From positions 52,689,177-52,753,176 of the forward strand of contig CM045768.1 in the NCBI GenBank assembly GCA_025200525.1: a DNA stretch of 64,000 bases. The letters are read 5' to 3'. Shown in pieces: positions 35,667-46,991 of this stretch. Below the pieces are notes generated by a model. The model did no database searches, was not told the origin of the DNA, and saw only the letters and a list, made by a program, of their open reading frames with translations. The stretch is from Camellia lanceoleosa. Its lineage: Eukaryota > Streptophyta > Magnoliopsida > Ericales > Theaceae. The first letter of the stretch is position 1, and each line of letters opens with the position of its first letter. Made by a program: the position numbers and the translations under genes.

Positions 35667-36363
35667 TAATAGGGCAATTTATGTGGAAATTAGGCCGAGC
35701 TAAGACCATTTGTTGAATGGACCGAGCTAGGTATACACTCTTAGTCATTAGGCCAGGCCGGGATAAGGATGGACCGCGTTATAAGGACAAAAGAATGAAG
35801 TCGTATTACAGATTTAGGCCAAAGTAATTATCTCGGTAGCATGGTCCTAGACCTTTCGCATCTAACCGGTCGATGGAGATCAGACCGAGCTAATGGATAG
35901 CTCGGCAGAGTGCCATTCTAAGTCAAGGCTAACTGAATTAATTTAATTAGTATCAAGCTGTGTAAGCAAGGTTAAGTCTTGGCCAACTGAGGTAAGAGAT
36001 TGCAACTATCTCACTTAGGAAAATAGTTAGTAAGAAGTAATCAAGATAGACATTATCTTTGGGAGTGTGATTCCTAAGAGGACTCTTGTGAGGAGAGTTG
36101 GAGTCCTATTTGAATTGTGCCAGGCAGAAGCTACAAAAGCTCATGACAAGACCTATGTTATAGGTATCACAATTTTCACTTTAGAATACACAGAGCTTTT
36201 GTATCTATTGTCTATTGTGCTAACTTAGGCATCGGAGAGGTTTCCGGCACACCTCCGCCGGCTAGCTCACGTTTGTGTCTTCAAGTAGTAAAGCGACAAC
36301 ATTTGAAGGAGTGCAAACTTGACCAACAAGATTATACGAGAAGATTATTTCTGTGCTCGTACA
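35667..36363 (+). repeat. 5' LTR of the gypsy element
   Basis: It starts TAATAGGGC (the 3' copy reads TGAGAGGGC, so the canonical TG has mutated here) and ends GTGCTCGTACA. The repeat matches 46294-46991 over its full length and, reversed, the solo LTR at 28944-30806. Confidence 0.9.
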
Positions 36364-36365
36364 AT

Positions 36366-36380
36366 TGGCGCCGTCTGTGG
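36366..36380 (+). other. Primer binding site of the gypsy element
   Basis: TGGCGCCGTCTGTGG begins two bases after the 5' LTR. TGGCGCC pairs with a tRNA 3' end of type GGCGCCA. I cannot say which tRNA beyond the first bases. Confidence 0.7.
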
Positions 36381-36435
36381 GAAGCAATCACAAAGAACAA
36401 ACCTTTTGGTTAAGTTTTTCTTTCAACTAACTTCA

Positions 36436-38098
36436 ATGGCGCACAACGAAGACTTGTCATACTCTGCTATTGATGGGCAAACCGGGAGAGCAGGAGTGTA
36501 AAGGCTTACCTTTTATCCCGCTTATGGCGAGTTAGATCCCCAACGGTAACCCATGAGAGGGATACACGTGAAAGACGGGGCTCCAGCACTCGTTGCTCCC
36601 AAAGCCCTGAAAGGCAGAGGCAGATGTTGGATCCTCAGGTTCTGGAAGATTGCGTGAGGGAGAAAAACGAATTGATACAAAGGATGGCAGCAAACATGAA
36701 GACAATAAAATGCCAGATAAAAGGCAAAGAGGTGGCAACAGAAGAGGGGCGCAAAGGCAACAAACGCTCTTACCACTCAGAAGATCGTGATAGACAGGTC
36801 ACACCATCACAAGCTGAAAGTAGAAGTCTCAGATCAGGGGATACACAATCAAGGACTTCTAGGGCGCGTTGCTCCAGGTTTGAGAGAACGAGGACTGAAA
36901 GGTCTTACACGGAGGGAAATAGTTATCGGCCCTCGCATTCGCACCAAACGACATCTAGGTACACGGAGTTGCCTAGGTCGGTGGACTTGCGAACAGTCCT
37001 AGAGGAGAGGGCCCAAAGGAGGGAAAGACACTCAGGCTCATGACCCCCACAGAGTCTCCGCACTACAACTGTTGGCTCTTAGAACGCGTGGGAATGTCGA
37101 GGTAGGAATGCCAGAGTCGCACTTTGCTTATGAACCGGCAGACAAAACGTTAGCAAGGCTCCAGAGCTCGCCGTTCGTTCCGGCGATAAAGAACGCAACA
37201 TTACCCTCCGGCTTCCACCATCCCAAATTCACCACTTATGAGAGGAAGATAAACCCCTACATGCACTTGAGCCACTTTCACCAAGTTATGGTCGTGTATC
37301 GGCGAAACGAGGCTCTAATGTGTATCCTGTTTCCTTCTAGCCTTGGTGACCTGGGTTTAACATGGTTTGAAAGGTTGCCAAAAGGTAGCATAGCTTCATG
37401 GGCACAACTAGCAGAGGCATTTGTGACCAGATTTAGAACGAACACCAAGATGCTTGTGGAGATTGACCAGCATCTCTCTATAGACATGGGCGAGAAGAAA
37501 ACATTAAGCTCTTATAATAACTGGTATTGGGAGACTTTTAATCAGATTGGGAATTGCCCCATAAACCTAGCTATCGCACAGTACAAACGAGGTTTGCCGG
37601 TTGGTAACAAATTGAGGGATTTAATGACGAGGAATTCACCCTTTACAATAGAGGCCCTAATGGAAAGAGTGCATCAGCACATCCGAATAGAAGAAGATAT
37701 TGCACGCACCAAAGCAAAAATAGACACAACAACGATGCTAGACAAAAAACCTGCGACAAAGGTAAACACGGTCAGGCAAGAAGAACAACCGAGCAAGAAT
37801 AGGCGAGGTAGATGGGCCAACAGAGAGGACCCCTAAGCAAGGAAGTTGAGAGTCCGCACTGCCATCACCAAGGTATTCAACAAACTTATCTACCGAATTC
37901 TTAGCGAGATACGCGATGAACTCTTCGTTCGGTAGCTAGCCAAGTTGGCAAAAGCACAGAGTGGTTACGATGATAGATACCGTTGCATGTTCCATGATGA
38001 AAAGGGGCACCGAACTGAAAATTGTACACCGTTAAGGCAACATCTGGAGGAGTTAGTAGTCGCTGGTCACTTGGACCAGTATATAGGGAGGGGAACAT
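36436..38098 (+). pseudogene. gag remnant of the gypsy element
   Basis: An ATG at 36436 opens a short frame that ends at 36501. Coding sense resumes at 36624-37043 and, in another frame, 37072-37836. The latter holds the retrotransposon gag core (LSHFHQVMVVYRRNEALMC to LGLTWFERLPKGSIASWAQL, about 37265-37415). A Cys/His knuckle variant (CMFHDEKGHRTENC) lies at about 37984-38025, followed by DQYIGRGT and a stop. Broken by at least one shift and several stops. Confidence 0.8.
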
Positions 38099-38133
38099 AG
38101 TCGGCCCCCCAGGACCGTAACAGGCCGAATGGG

Positions 38134-38760
38134 ATGTCGGTCGACGATCCACCCCAAGGCATGATTAACATGATACATGGGATCGTCGAACCCGAGCAGG
38201 TATGTGAGCTTAGAAGGATGATAAAAAAGGCTGAACACTTGAGAGAGGTAGTAAGTTCACAACCTACTTTCAAAAGGAGAAAAACGAAGGCAACGAACAT
38301 CATCTCTTTTTCTGACAAGGACTTAGCAAGGTTACAATGCCCTCACAACGATGCACTGGTGGTTACTTTGCGCGTCAAGAACTTTGACATCAAGTGGATC
38401 CTAATTGACTAAGGGAGCTCCTGCGAGATAATGTACTACGAGACCTTCAAGCAACTAAAATTGGAGGATAGAGACTTGGCACCCACAACATCCCCCTTAG
38501 TCGGCTTCAACTCGATGCTAGAATGGCCAGTGGGCAAGATAATTCTGTCAGTCAAGGTAGGAACAATGACGAAACAGGTGGAATTTTAGGTATTGAAAGT
38601 CTCTTCCACTTACAACATAGTCCTGGGAAGAGCATGGTTGCATGCCATGCGATCAGTAACATCAACCTACCATTAGGTGTTATGGTTTCCCAACAAAATT
38701 GGAGTAATTGAAGAAGTTTTAGGAGACCAAATCATGTCGAAACAATGCTTCGTTAAAGTA
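38134..38760 (+). pseudogene. Aspartic protease remnant of the gypsy element
   Basis: The frame includes KWILID followed by a TAA stop at 38410-38412 and GSSCEIMYYETFKQL. This is the retropepsin active-site region with its D-x-G-S motif interrupted at x. Further stops follow, for example near 38587. The linker VCELRRMIKKAEHL precedes it. Non-functional. Confidence 0.7.
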
Positions 38761-38792
38761 ACGGCAGCCGGGCTGCAAAAAGGTTTGTACAA

Positions 38793-40290
38793 ATGGTAGA
38801 AGAGCCAGAAAGCAACAAGCTATTCGTAGACGTTAGCAAAGCAGCCAAACAGAAGGCAGTAGAAGACTTGGTAGAGGTAAGGATAGATGAAAAGGACCTA
38901 GAAAAGTTTTTTTTGCTCGGCTCGTCTCTGTCCAGCACTAAGAAAATAGAGATCATGGAATTTTTTACCTCTAACATCGAAGTGTTCGCCTGGATACCGT
39001 ATGACATGTTTGGCATTGACCTCAATTTCATCTGCCATCAACTCAATGTCTATCCAACTGCCAGGCCAATTATACAGCGAACTCGCCGATCGGTACTCTA
39101 CCACACAGAGATAGTGGCCGAGGAAGTAGGAAACCTGTTGGAAGTAGGGGCAATAAAAGAAGTACACTATCCTAGGTGGATTTTCAACGCTGTAGTGGTG
39201 CCAAAAAAGAATGGCAAATGGCGCATTTGTGTGGACTACAAAGCAGTTAACAAAGCAAGCCCAAAAGACAACTTTTCCCTACTATGAATAGACTAACTGA
39301 TGGACCTGACAGCAGGGCATAACTGACTTAGCTTTCTTGATGCGTATCGTAGTTACCACCAGATCACTATGTATGAACCGGATTAGGAGGTCACGTCGTT
39401 TACAACACCTAGAGGACTATATTGTTACAAGGTCATGCCCTTTGGCCTGAAAAACGCAGGGGCTACATTCCAACGGATGGTCACCAAAATGTTTGAACTA
39501 TTGTTAGGCAGAACAATGAAGGCTTACATAGATGATATGGTGGTCAAAAGCAGAGATGAGAGGGACCATCTCAGGGACTTAGATGAGATGTTTCAAATTT
39601 TGAAGCCCCACAAGTTGCGACTGAACGCATGTAAGTGCGCATTCGGCATGTGATCAAGCAAATTCCTAGACTTTCTAGTGACCAACCGGGGTATAGAAGC
39701 TGATCCCTCTCAGATCAAAGCCATCCAAGATCTTGAGAGGCCCAACACAGTCAAGTTGGTACAGCACCTCACTAGCCTAGCAGTCGCACTAAACCGGTTC
39801 ATAAGTCGGTCATCAAACAGGTGTCGATCGTTCTTCCAAGCACTGAAGGACAAGTTTGAGTGGGATGATGAGTGCGACCGCGCCCTGGAAAGTCTAAAAG
39901 ACTACATGACCTTTCCTCCATTGTTAGTAACCCCTGTACTAGAAGAGGAGCTCTTTTTGTACTTAGCAATTTCCCAGCATGCAGTTAGCGCAGTGTTGGT
40001 AAGAGCTGAAGGAATTCAACACCTGCCTATCTTTTTTGTGAGCAAGACATTGTTGGGCGTGGAAACAAGGTACCTACCATTGGAAAAACTAGCCTAAGCT
40101 TTGATGATGGTGTCAAGAAAGTTGTTACACTACTTCCATGCCCACACTGTGGTTGTCTTAACAGCCTTCCCCTTAAAAGCCTTGTTTGAGAGGGCAAATT
40201 TTTCTGGACGAATTTTGAAATGAGCAGTGAAGTTGGGGCAGTTAGACATTAAGTTTCAACTAAGAACCACAATAAAGGCCCAAGCTTTGG
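38793..40290 (+). pseudogene. Reverse transcriptase and first RNase H remnant
   Basis: RT blocks in order: [56 protein letters not shown] and the catalytic YIDDM at 39524-39538. Then come the connection region ([18 protein letters not shown]) and the usual gypsy RNase H ([11 protein letters not shown] to [10 protein letters not shown], about 39970-40100). In-frame stops occur near 39286, 39294, 39328, 39384, 39651 and 40096. Domain order and motifs are those of Ty3/gypsy. Confidence 0.85.
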
Positions 40291-40529
40291 CAGACTTTGT
40301 GGTCTAGTTCGCACTAGGAAGTCATCATGTTTATCCGATTGACTTAACCCAGGCAACCGAAAGAATGGGAGAGAGGGAAGGAGGGACAGACCGCAGCACT
40401 GCCAGCAAGGACTCACCCAAAAGTAAAGTCTTGAGACAGTCAAACAGTGAAGATCAAAGCCTAACAACAGACAATAACCTAAAAGAAGGCATCAGCGACG
40501 CCCTTGATCCCAAGACATTATCACATCCT

Positions 40530-40918
40530 TCCACTTCCTGGAAGCTATTCGTCGGAGAGATGCAGAAACTCTTCGTGGATGAAGCATTCAACAAGCACGG
40601 TGCAGGACTTGGCATAGTCCTCATCTCACCGAATGGCCTAACAATTGAACAAGCAGTCGACCTTGGCTTCCCAGCATCCAACAACGAGGCGAAGTATTAA
40701 GCATTGCTAGCAGGTTTGAAATCAGCACTTCGCATGAAAGTCACCGAGCTGATGGTGTATAGTGACTCCCAACTGGTAGTCAACCAGATTTTGGGTGACT
40801 GCGAGGCAAAGGATGATAGGATGGCTAAGTACCAAGAGTTGGTCAGAAAGGAGATCATGAAGTTCGAAGTAGTCCGCATAGAGCAAATTGGCCGAGAGAA
40901 AAATAGTAAAGGATGAGC
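40530..40918 (+). pseudogene. Second (archaeal-type) RNase H remnant
   Basis: KLFVDEAFNKHGAGLGIVL, a stop at 40698-40700, then [10 protein letters not shown] and [20 protein letters not shown]. This second RNase H, separate from the one after RT, is the dual arrangement known from the Tat lineage of plant gypsy elements. Confidence 0.7.
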
Positions 40919-41189
40919 CGTGGCTTTTATGCGTCAATGGCAGATACATCTATCCCACACCCATTGTTGATTAACTTTCTACCCAGACCAAGTATTGAAG
41001 AGCCCAAAACAACCGAAGCATGTTGTGCCGAGCCAGGCCCTTCCTAGATAGATCCCATAATAGTATTTTTAAAAGATGGCATCTTACTGAAAGAAAGAAA
41101 GAAGCCAACAAAATTAGAGCAAAATCACAGCGATTTTGGCTCTTCCTATCACTAGTATTGTACAAAAAGTCCTTCACAGGACCTTACTT

Positions 41190-42275
41190 GAAGTGTGTCC
41201 ATCCCAGTAAGGTTGAGGCATTTTTGTTCGAAATATACAAAGGCATTTGTAGAAGCCACCAAGGAGGACGAGCAATGGCCTACCGTGTAATCTCACAATG
41301 GTATTGGTGGCCATACATGCAAGCGAATTCAAAGAAATATGTCAAGAAGTGTGAGAATGTCAGAAGTTCGCACACTAAATACATCAACCAGCTAGAGAGT
41401 TTCTACTATTGACCAGCTCGTGGCCTTTTGCGATATGGGGCCTGGACATAGTAGGACCATTCCCAACTACGCCCGATAGCAGAAAATTCTTCCTCACAGC
41501 AACGGATTATTTTACAAAGTGGGTGGAGGCAGAAACACTCGCATCCATAAAAGAAAAAGATGTCAAGAAATTTGTCTGGTAGAACATCATAACTCGGTTC
41601 AGAATACCCAAGGCTTTAATATCTAACAACGGCATTAAGTTCGATGGTAAGATCTTCAGGGCTTTTTGTAAAGAATACAAGATAGAATTTTACAACTCCA
41701 CGCCAGCATACCCCCAAGCCAATGGTCAGGCCAAACCTTCCAACAAAGTAGTCTTAGATGGCCTAAAAAAGAGGTTAGAAAGAACAAAAGGTAAGTGGGT
41801 TGAGGAGCTTCCCCATGTTCTATGGGCTTACCGTACCACACCTCGATAGTCAACTAGCGAAACTCCTTTTTCTTTGGTCTATGGCATGGAGGCAGTAATC
41901 CCATTGGAAGTAGGCCTCCCTACTATTAGGAGTGGAAATTTTGATCCAAACTTGAATAGGGAGGCCATAGCTCTAGAACTCAACCTCATAGAAGAAAGAA
42001 GAGAAAGGGCATTGGTGCACATTGCATCATATCAACAAGAGTTGTTCAAGAAATACAACAAAACAGTGCACCCAAGGCAATTCAAGATTGGAGATTGGGT
42101 ACTGCGTAAAGTAATAGGCAACACTTTGGTACCTGGAGATGGCAAGTTAGGACCTAACTGGAAACGACCATACAAAGTGATTGGTTTAGCAAGAAAATGG
42201 GCATATCACTTAGAAGATATGGACATCAAAGCTATTTCCAAGCCATGGAACACGGCCAATCTCAAACTATTTTAG
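41190..42275 (+). pseudogene. Integrase remnant with lost catalytic residues
   Basis: The N-terminal zinc region (VHPSKVEAFLFEIYKGICRS) keeps only one Cys of its CxxC. The core contains WPFAIWGLDIVGPF (first D intact, 41445-41447), SNNGIKF where SDNG is usual (41626-41628, GAC to AAC), and GQAKPSNK where GQAE is usual (41733-41735, GAA to AAA). Two of three DDE residues are thus changed, both by G-to-A. The C-terminal part (VYGMEAVIPLEVG, FKIGDWVLRKV) is open to the stop after LKLF. No chromodomain follows. Confidence 0.85.
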
Positions 42276-42403
42276 TTTTAGTTTTTTCTTAAAAACACTT
42301 GTAATTTTTCTTTTTCAATAAAATAAGTAGACTTTTTTCTAATAAAATTCTTTCCTCTGTTTGCAAAAATGGTTCGTACTTATTGCCGACTGGGGGCAAC
42401 TAA

Positions 42404-42825
42404 GAAGGTTGGCAGGTTTGACTAACACTTTTCTTTCTTCAGCCGAGATAAGGATCTAGGTTGAAGAAGGTTAGCAGGTTTGGCCAACATTTTCCTTTCT
42501 TTGGCCAACACTTTCCTTTCTTTAGCCAAGATAAGGATCTAAGCTGAAGAAGGTTGGCAGGTTTAACCAATACTTTCTTTTCTTTAGCCAAGATAAGGAT
42601 CTAGGCTGAAGAAGGTTGGTAGGTTTGACCAACACTTTCCTTTCCTCAGCCGAGATAAGGATCTAGGCTGAAGAAGGTTGGCAGGTTTGACCAACACTTT
42701 CTTTTCCTCAATCGAGATAAGGATCTAGGCTGAAGAAGGTTGGCAGGTTTGACCAATACTTTCTTTCTTCAGCCGAGATAAGGATCTAGGCTGAAGAAGA
42801 TTGGCAGGTTGATCCACATCTTTTT
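42404..42825 (+). repeat. 62-bp tandem array downstream of gypsy pol
   Basis: About six and a half head-to-tail copies of a 62-bp unit, each starting GAAGGTTGGCAGGTTTG and containing 'agccgagataaggatctagg'. Starts lie at 42404 and 42466 and continue at about 62-bp steps. One copy is lengthened by an internal duplication of 'tttcctttctttggccaaca'. Confidence 0.88.
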
Positions 42826-43120
42826 AGCCAAGATACAGAATCAAAGCAATAGTCTCAGTTGCAAAGGGTTTGCTATATCTCGAAGTTGTCATTCAGTCGA
42901 GATACTCATCTCGGCCAAAAAAGGTGGGCAGGATAGGGAAGGCCGAGCTAAATTAAGCTAGCTAGGCTTGTAAAACAGATAGTGCACTAAAGGAAAGACG
43001 TACGGCGATTGAACAAAAAGATATAAAAATGCAAACAAAAGATTCATTCATTAGATATTCAGTATAAAATGAGGGGCTTGTAGCCCGGTTACATTTTCGT
43101 TGAAAGTAAAAAACAGAAAA

Positions 43121-45251
43121 TCAGGCAAAAAGGTCGTCCAAATGGACATCCAGATCAACCCGGGCTTCACCACTTGGTAGGCCGGTTTCGGCGGATACTT
43201 CTTGGGCTAGGTCGGCCACAGGCACCCCTTCAACTGTACTTGGCATCGGTTGGTTGAGCAGATCCATCCCAGCTAGCAAAGAAGACTGGAGACCGAGGTC
43301 AGTGTTTGCAGGTAGGCCATTATTGGGTGCAGGGGATTTTTCCTCTTCCTCTTCCTCTTGGAGAAGCTTTTGTTGGACCACATTGGTGTAGTCCGCCATG
43401 TAGCTTGGTATGAAATGAGGAAGAGGGTTTAGAAAGATCTCGGTGTCTTACCCCTGACCGAGCTTGACAGCTGCCGCCTTCCATCTGCATTTGAAGAAAA
43501 TGTCTTTAGCAGCTTCACACTGCAAGACGTAGGTTGCCTTCCCTTCTTTGAAACCTCAATCCTCAGCATCTTTAATCTTCTTCTTCAGCTCGATGACCTC
43601 GGCAGTCTTCTTCTTTTCCAACTTGGCCAATTCGCACAAGTAACGATCTTTTTCTCAGCCAATGCTTTTTGCTTATTGGCCTCTACTGCGTTGACTAGCT
43701 TAGTCAGATGCATGTTATCGGATTCCAACTCGGTCAACTTTAGATGAGCCTCTTTCAGTTTGGTCGCCCTGGCATTTGCATCAGCTATGACCGACCAAGT
43801 GGTCTTGCGGAGTTCAAGCACACGCTTGTGAGATACGTGATTTTTTTGCAAAGCCTGCGAAGGGGAAATGTAGTGGTTAAAATAAACCGAGCAGGCAGAT
43901 TGATAATTTGGATATGAATAGATGGGAGGAAAAACTTACAAGAACCATGGATTTGGTCGCCAAGCAAATAGCTTTAAGCTCGGTCAGGTGATTATGATGC
44001 TCTATGTTTGCTAACAAACAAACACTCTTTGAAACATTATACGCAAGCAGATGGTCCTTCCCAATCACCACTGAATCCTTAGTGGATACAGCTCGGTTTT
44101 TATAGGACATCAAGGGTGCCTATGCAGAAGGGCTTGTTCGGCCTAAATGAGCAGGCTTAGGGCTCGGTGATGCAGGGTTTGGTAGCGCGGTCACTTTCTC
44201 ATCCATCAAGTGCTGCGGTTCAGTTGACGAGGTGCGCGCACGCTTGCTTGGCCTGGTCGTTGTTACCCTGGTGGTTGGAAGCGCGACTACTGTTTCGTAT
44301 GGGTGACCGAATGGTGCTTGTTCGGTTTGGTGACCAACGGGCGTTTGCTTGGTGATAAGAGCTCGCATAGCCCTTCTTTTTGCCATTTCTTGCTCCTCAG
44401 TCAGGGAAATTAGATTGATTTGGGGAAGAGTGGGGTCCGGCTCGAGTGAAGGTTCTAGGAGGAAGTCGGTTACTCTGGTTTTCCTCTTACTGCTATAACG
44501 GTAGGTCGGCTGTACGTTGAGCAGCTCGGACTAGTCTCGATGCCGGTATCGTAGCGCGACTCGAAGTGCGTCTTGATTCGCGTAAGTGTAAGTTGATTTC
44601 AAGTGGTTTAAATCTGCATAAACAAACGAAGAACACAAGGGTTAGTGCGGTGGTTATTGAAACAACAAAGAAAGTTGAACCGGAGTGCGGTGGTTATTGG
44701 AACAACAAAGAAAGTTGAATCGGAATGTTCTTACCAGCATTTTCTTTATTCCAGTTTATATTGTAGCCCGGTATCTAGGCTTCCTAATCTTCAAAATGGC
44801 CAGAAATTCAGAAGAAATCATCATCGTTTAAATCTTTGTCTGGTGTGTTTTTGATAATTTTTTCTCGACCTCTTCTTACTCTGAAGTAGTACACCCAACC
44901 GTCATCATTTTGGCCAAGCAAATATTGATGAAATAGCTCGGCCAATCCAAGGTTGAGGCCGAGCCGGCGGTGTAGCTCGGCGATACCATTTATTATTCTG
45001 TAAGTGTTTGTGGATAGTTAGGTTGGACACAATCTTGTTTGCCTAAAGAACTCGCATATAAGGGGTTGTACAGAGAACCGAAGCCTGGCTTCTACGATCA
45101 ATATCACTGTAAAGGAGACGAAGCTCGGTTGGCCTCAGGGTGTGGTGTCTAGCTCGGTTAAGGAGAAGTGGACGTCATCAGGAATGTGGTAGTCTCTTCG
45201 AAATTCGGCCATGGCCCTAAACGAGTCTACTAGTAATCGATATTTACCCAT
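43121..45251 (-). pseudogene. Antisense accessory gene in the gypsy element (gypsy-type 'putative transposase' family)
   Basis: The minus-strand gene opens at ATG 45251 (MGKYRLLVDSF). Exons: 44613 or lower is exon 2, so 44735-45251, 43940-44613 and 43121-43854. The introns 44614-44734 and 43941-43853 side (GTAAGAAC..TGCAG and GTAAGT..CGCAG) keep phase. Exon 1 reads RRDYHIPDDVHFSL, later LRFSVQPLICEFFRQTRLCP and DGWVYYFRVRRG, the layout of the plant family annotated 'transposase (putative), gypsy type'. Exon 2 encodes a Pro/Thr/Ser-rich basic linker (SKRARTSSTEP). Exon 3 encodes a coiled coil (LKLTELESDNMHLTKLVNAV) and ends with an acidic tail (QEEEEEEK). Stops such as those in exon 1 fit TGG-to-TGA/TAG decay, and an A-run shift lies near 43647. 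Role unknown. Confidence 0.7.
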
Positions 45252-46293
45252 TATACTTAAAAATTGTTATATTACAAATGAACACGGCTGCCTAGGCCGG
45301 CGCTGAGGTGACTTTCGGTAGCTCGGTTGAGCAAAATCGCCCTGGAGCAAAGTGCAAGGGTGTGCCTGGCCAACCTAGTCAAGTCTGCAAAGTGAAAATA
45401 ACAAGGGTTATGCCCAGTTAATAGACCGGGCTAAGTAAAATATACAAAGCAAAATAAGCCTTGCTCAGCTACAACTAGGTTACAAACCATTCCCAATTTG
45501 GCCAAGAAATAGGACCGGCTAAGGTTTATAGCTCGGTTATTATCATATAGCTCGGTTTTTGATCAAATGCATTTTTAGTTCGGTCGGGTGCAGGCCTGAA
45601 GGTCGCAAACAATTGCCTAGTTCGGTCATAGCATGATTTGGGATCAACAAAAAATAGTCCTAGACTAGTTCTTAGTCCTAATCAGTGTGTTTCTGGGTTT
45701 ACTCATGGTGTTTCAAGGTTCTTTATATTGGTTTGGACCTTAGTGTTCATAAATACATATTTGGTAACTGAGACACTATCTTTAGAAATAAGCAGAAATA
45801 GTTACAAAGATGAAGAACTTACCAGTTTGGGAATGAAGTTCGAATCTAGTCTAATGAAACAAATGCAAGTAGTGTTGAGGAAAGCAAGAGATGCATAGGC
45901 CCAGTCTTGAGCACAAGAAGATTAGGGGTTGAAGATTGGGAGCTTAGAGGAACGAGGGTTAGCAAAGGGGAAAGATGAACAGTGAGTGGCCTTTCAAAAA
46001 AGTAAAGCTATATAGTTGAGGTAAAATGGGTGGGACTGTTCAAATTTCATAAATACAAGACGGCTGTAATAGATGTACTTGACTAGTGGGGGCATGCCAC
46101 GTGTCCAGAGGAATAAATAACGTTTCAGACGTGCATGAGTAGTGAAGTGGTGTGCAGAGCAACTGACAAGACATTTCTAGCCGAACGAATTGGGAGCCTA
46201 GGTAAAAATGAGCTCGGTTGGAGGCCCGTACATTTAGCTCTACTGGAGAAGACTAATCCCAATCATGCACTACAGAAGGAATTAAGGGGCAAT
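45252..46293 (+). other. 3' untranslated part of the gypsy element with purine tract
   Basis: Non-coding sequence rich in 'agctcggtt' phrases (scattered repeats). It ends with AAGGGGCAAT (46284-46293), the likely polypurine tract, directly before the 3' LTR. The short plus frame at 45638-45898 matches nothing I know. It could include the promoter of the antisense gene, but no TATA box is evident. Confidence 0.55.
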
Positions 46294-46991
46294 TGAGAGG
46301 GCAATTTATGTGGAAATTAGGTCAAGCTAAGACCATCTGTTGAATGAACTGAGCTAAGTATACACTCTTGGTCGTTAGGGCGGGCTAGGATAAGGATGGA
46401 CCGTGTTATAAGGACAAAAGAATGAAGTCGTATTACAAATTTGGGCCGAAGTAATTATCTCGGTAGCACGGTCCTAGACCTTCCGTATCTAACCGATCGG
46501 TGGAGATCGGACCGAGCTAATGGATAGCTCGGCAGAGTGTCATTTCCAAGTCAAGGCTAACTTAATTAATTTAATTAGTACCGAGCTGTGTAAGCAAAGT
46601 TAAGTCTTGTGCCAACCGAGGTAAGAGATTGCAACTATCTCACTTAGGAAAACAGTGAGTAAGGAGTTATTAGGATAGACATTATTCTTGGGAGTATGAT
46701 TCTTAGGAGGACTCTTGTGAGAAGAGTTGGAGTTCTACTAAGATTGTGCCAGGCAGAATCTACAAAAGCTTATGATAGAACCTATGTATAGGTATCACAA
46801 TTTTCACTTTAGAATACACAGAGCTTTTGTGTTTATTGTCTATTGTGCTGACTTAGGTATCGGAGAGGTTTCCGGCACACCCCCGCCGGCTAGCTCACGT
46901 TTGTGTTTTCAGGTAGTAAATGGACAACGTTTAGAGGAGTGCAAACTTGATCAACAGGATTATATGAGAAGATTATTTCTGTGCTCATACA
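46294..46991 (+). repeat. 3' LTR of the gypsy element
   Basis: It begins TGAGAGGGCAATTTATG and ends GTGCTCATACA, followed by the AAGAC duplication. It pairs with 35667-36363. Confidence 0.9.

Larger units (their letters stand above)
35667..46991 (+). mobile_element. Ty3/gypsy LTR retrotransposon, Tat-lineage features, full length but decayed
   Basis: 11.3-kb element bounded by LTRs of about 697 bp and flanked by the perfect 5-bp duplication AAGAC (35662-35666 and 46992-46996). Order: LTR, primer site, gag, protease, RT, RNase H, second RNase H, integrase, 62-bp tandem array, antisense accessory gene, purine tract, LTR. There is no chromodomain after integrase. The second RNase H and the antisense gene point to the Tat group. 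Every coding region carries stops or shifts, many explained by C-to-T or G-to-A changes, so the copy cannot be autonomous. The two LTRs differ visibly (roughly one base in eleven over the first 350 bp, mostly transitions), indicating an old insertion. Confidence 0.9.

Noticed and set aside
41020..41412. Separate gene call for the open frame before the integrase core
   Set aside because: It is the linker and zinc region of the gypsy integrase, cut by stops, not an independent gene.
42404..42825. Regularly spaced repeats resembling a CRISPR array
   Set aside because: The units are contiguous 62-bp tandem copies without unique spacers, inside a plant retrotransposon.
45638..45898. Plus-strand open frame with a hydrophobic start in the gypsy 3' region
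   Set aside because: No homology recognised; it lies in non-coding retrotransposon DNA and is short enough to arise by chance.
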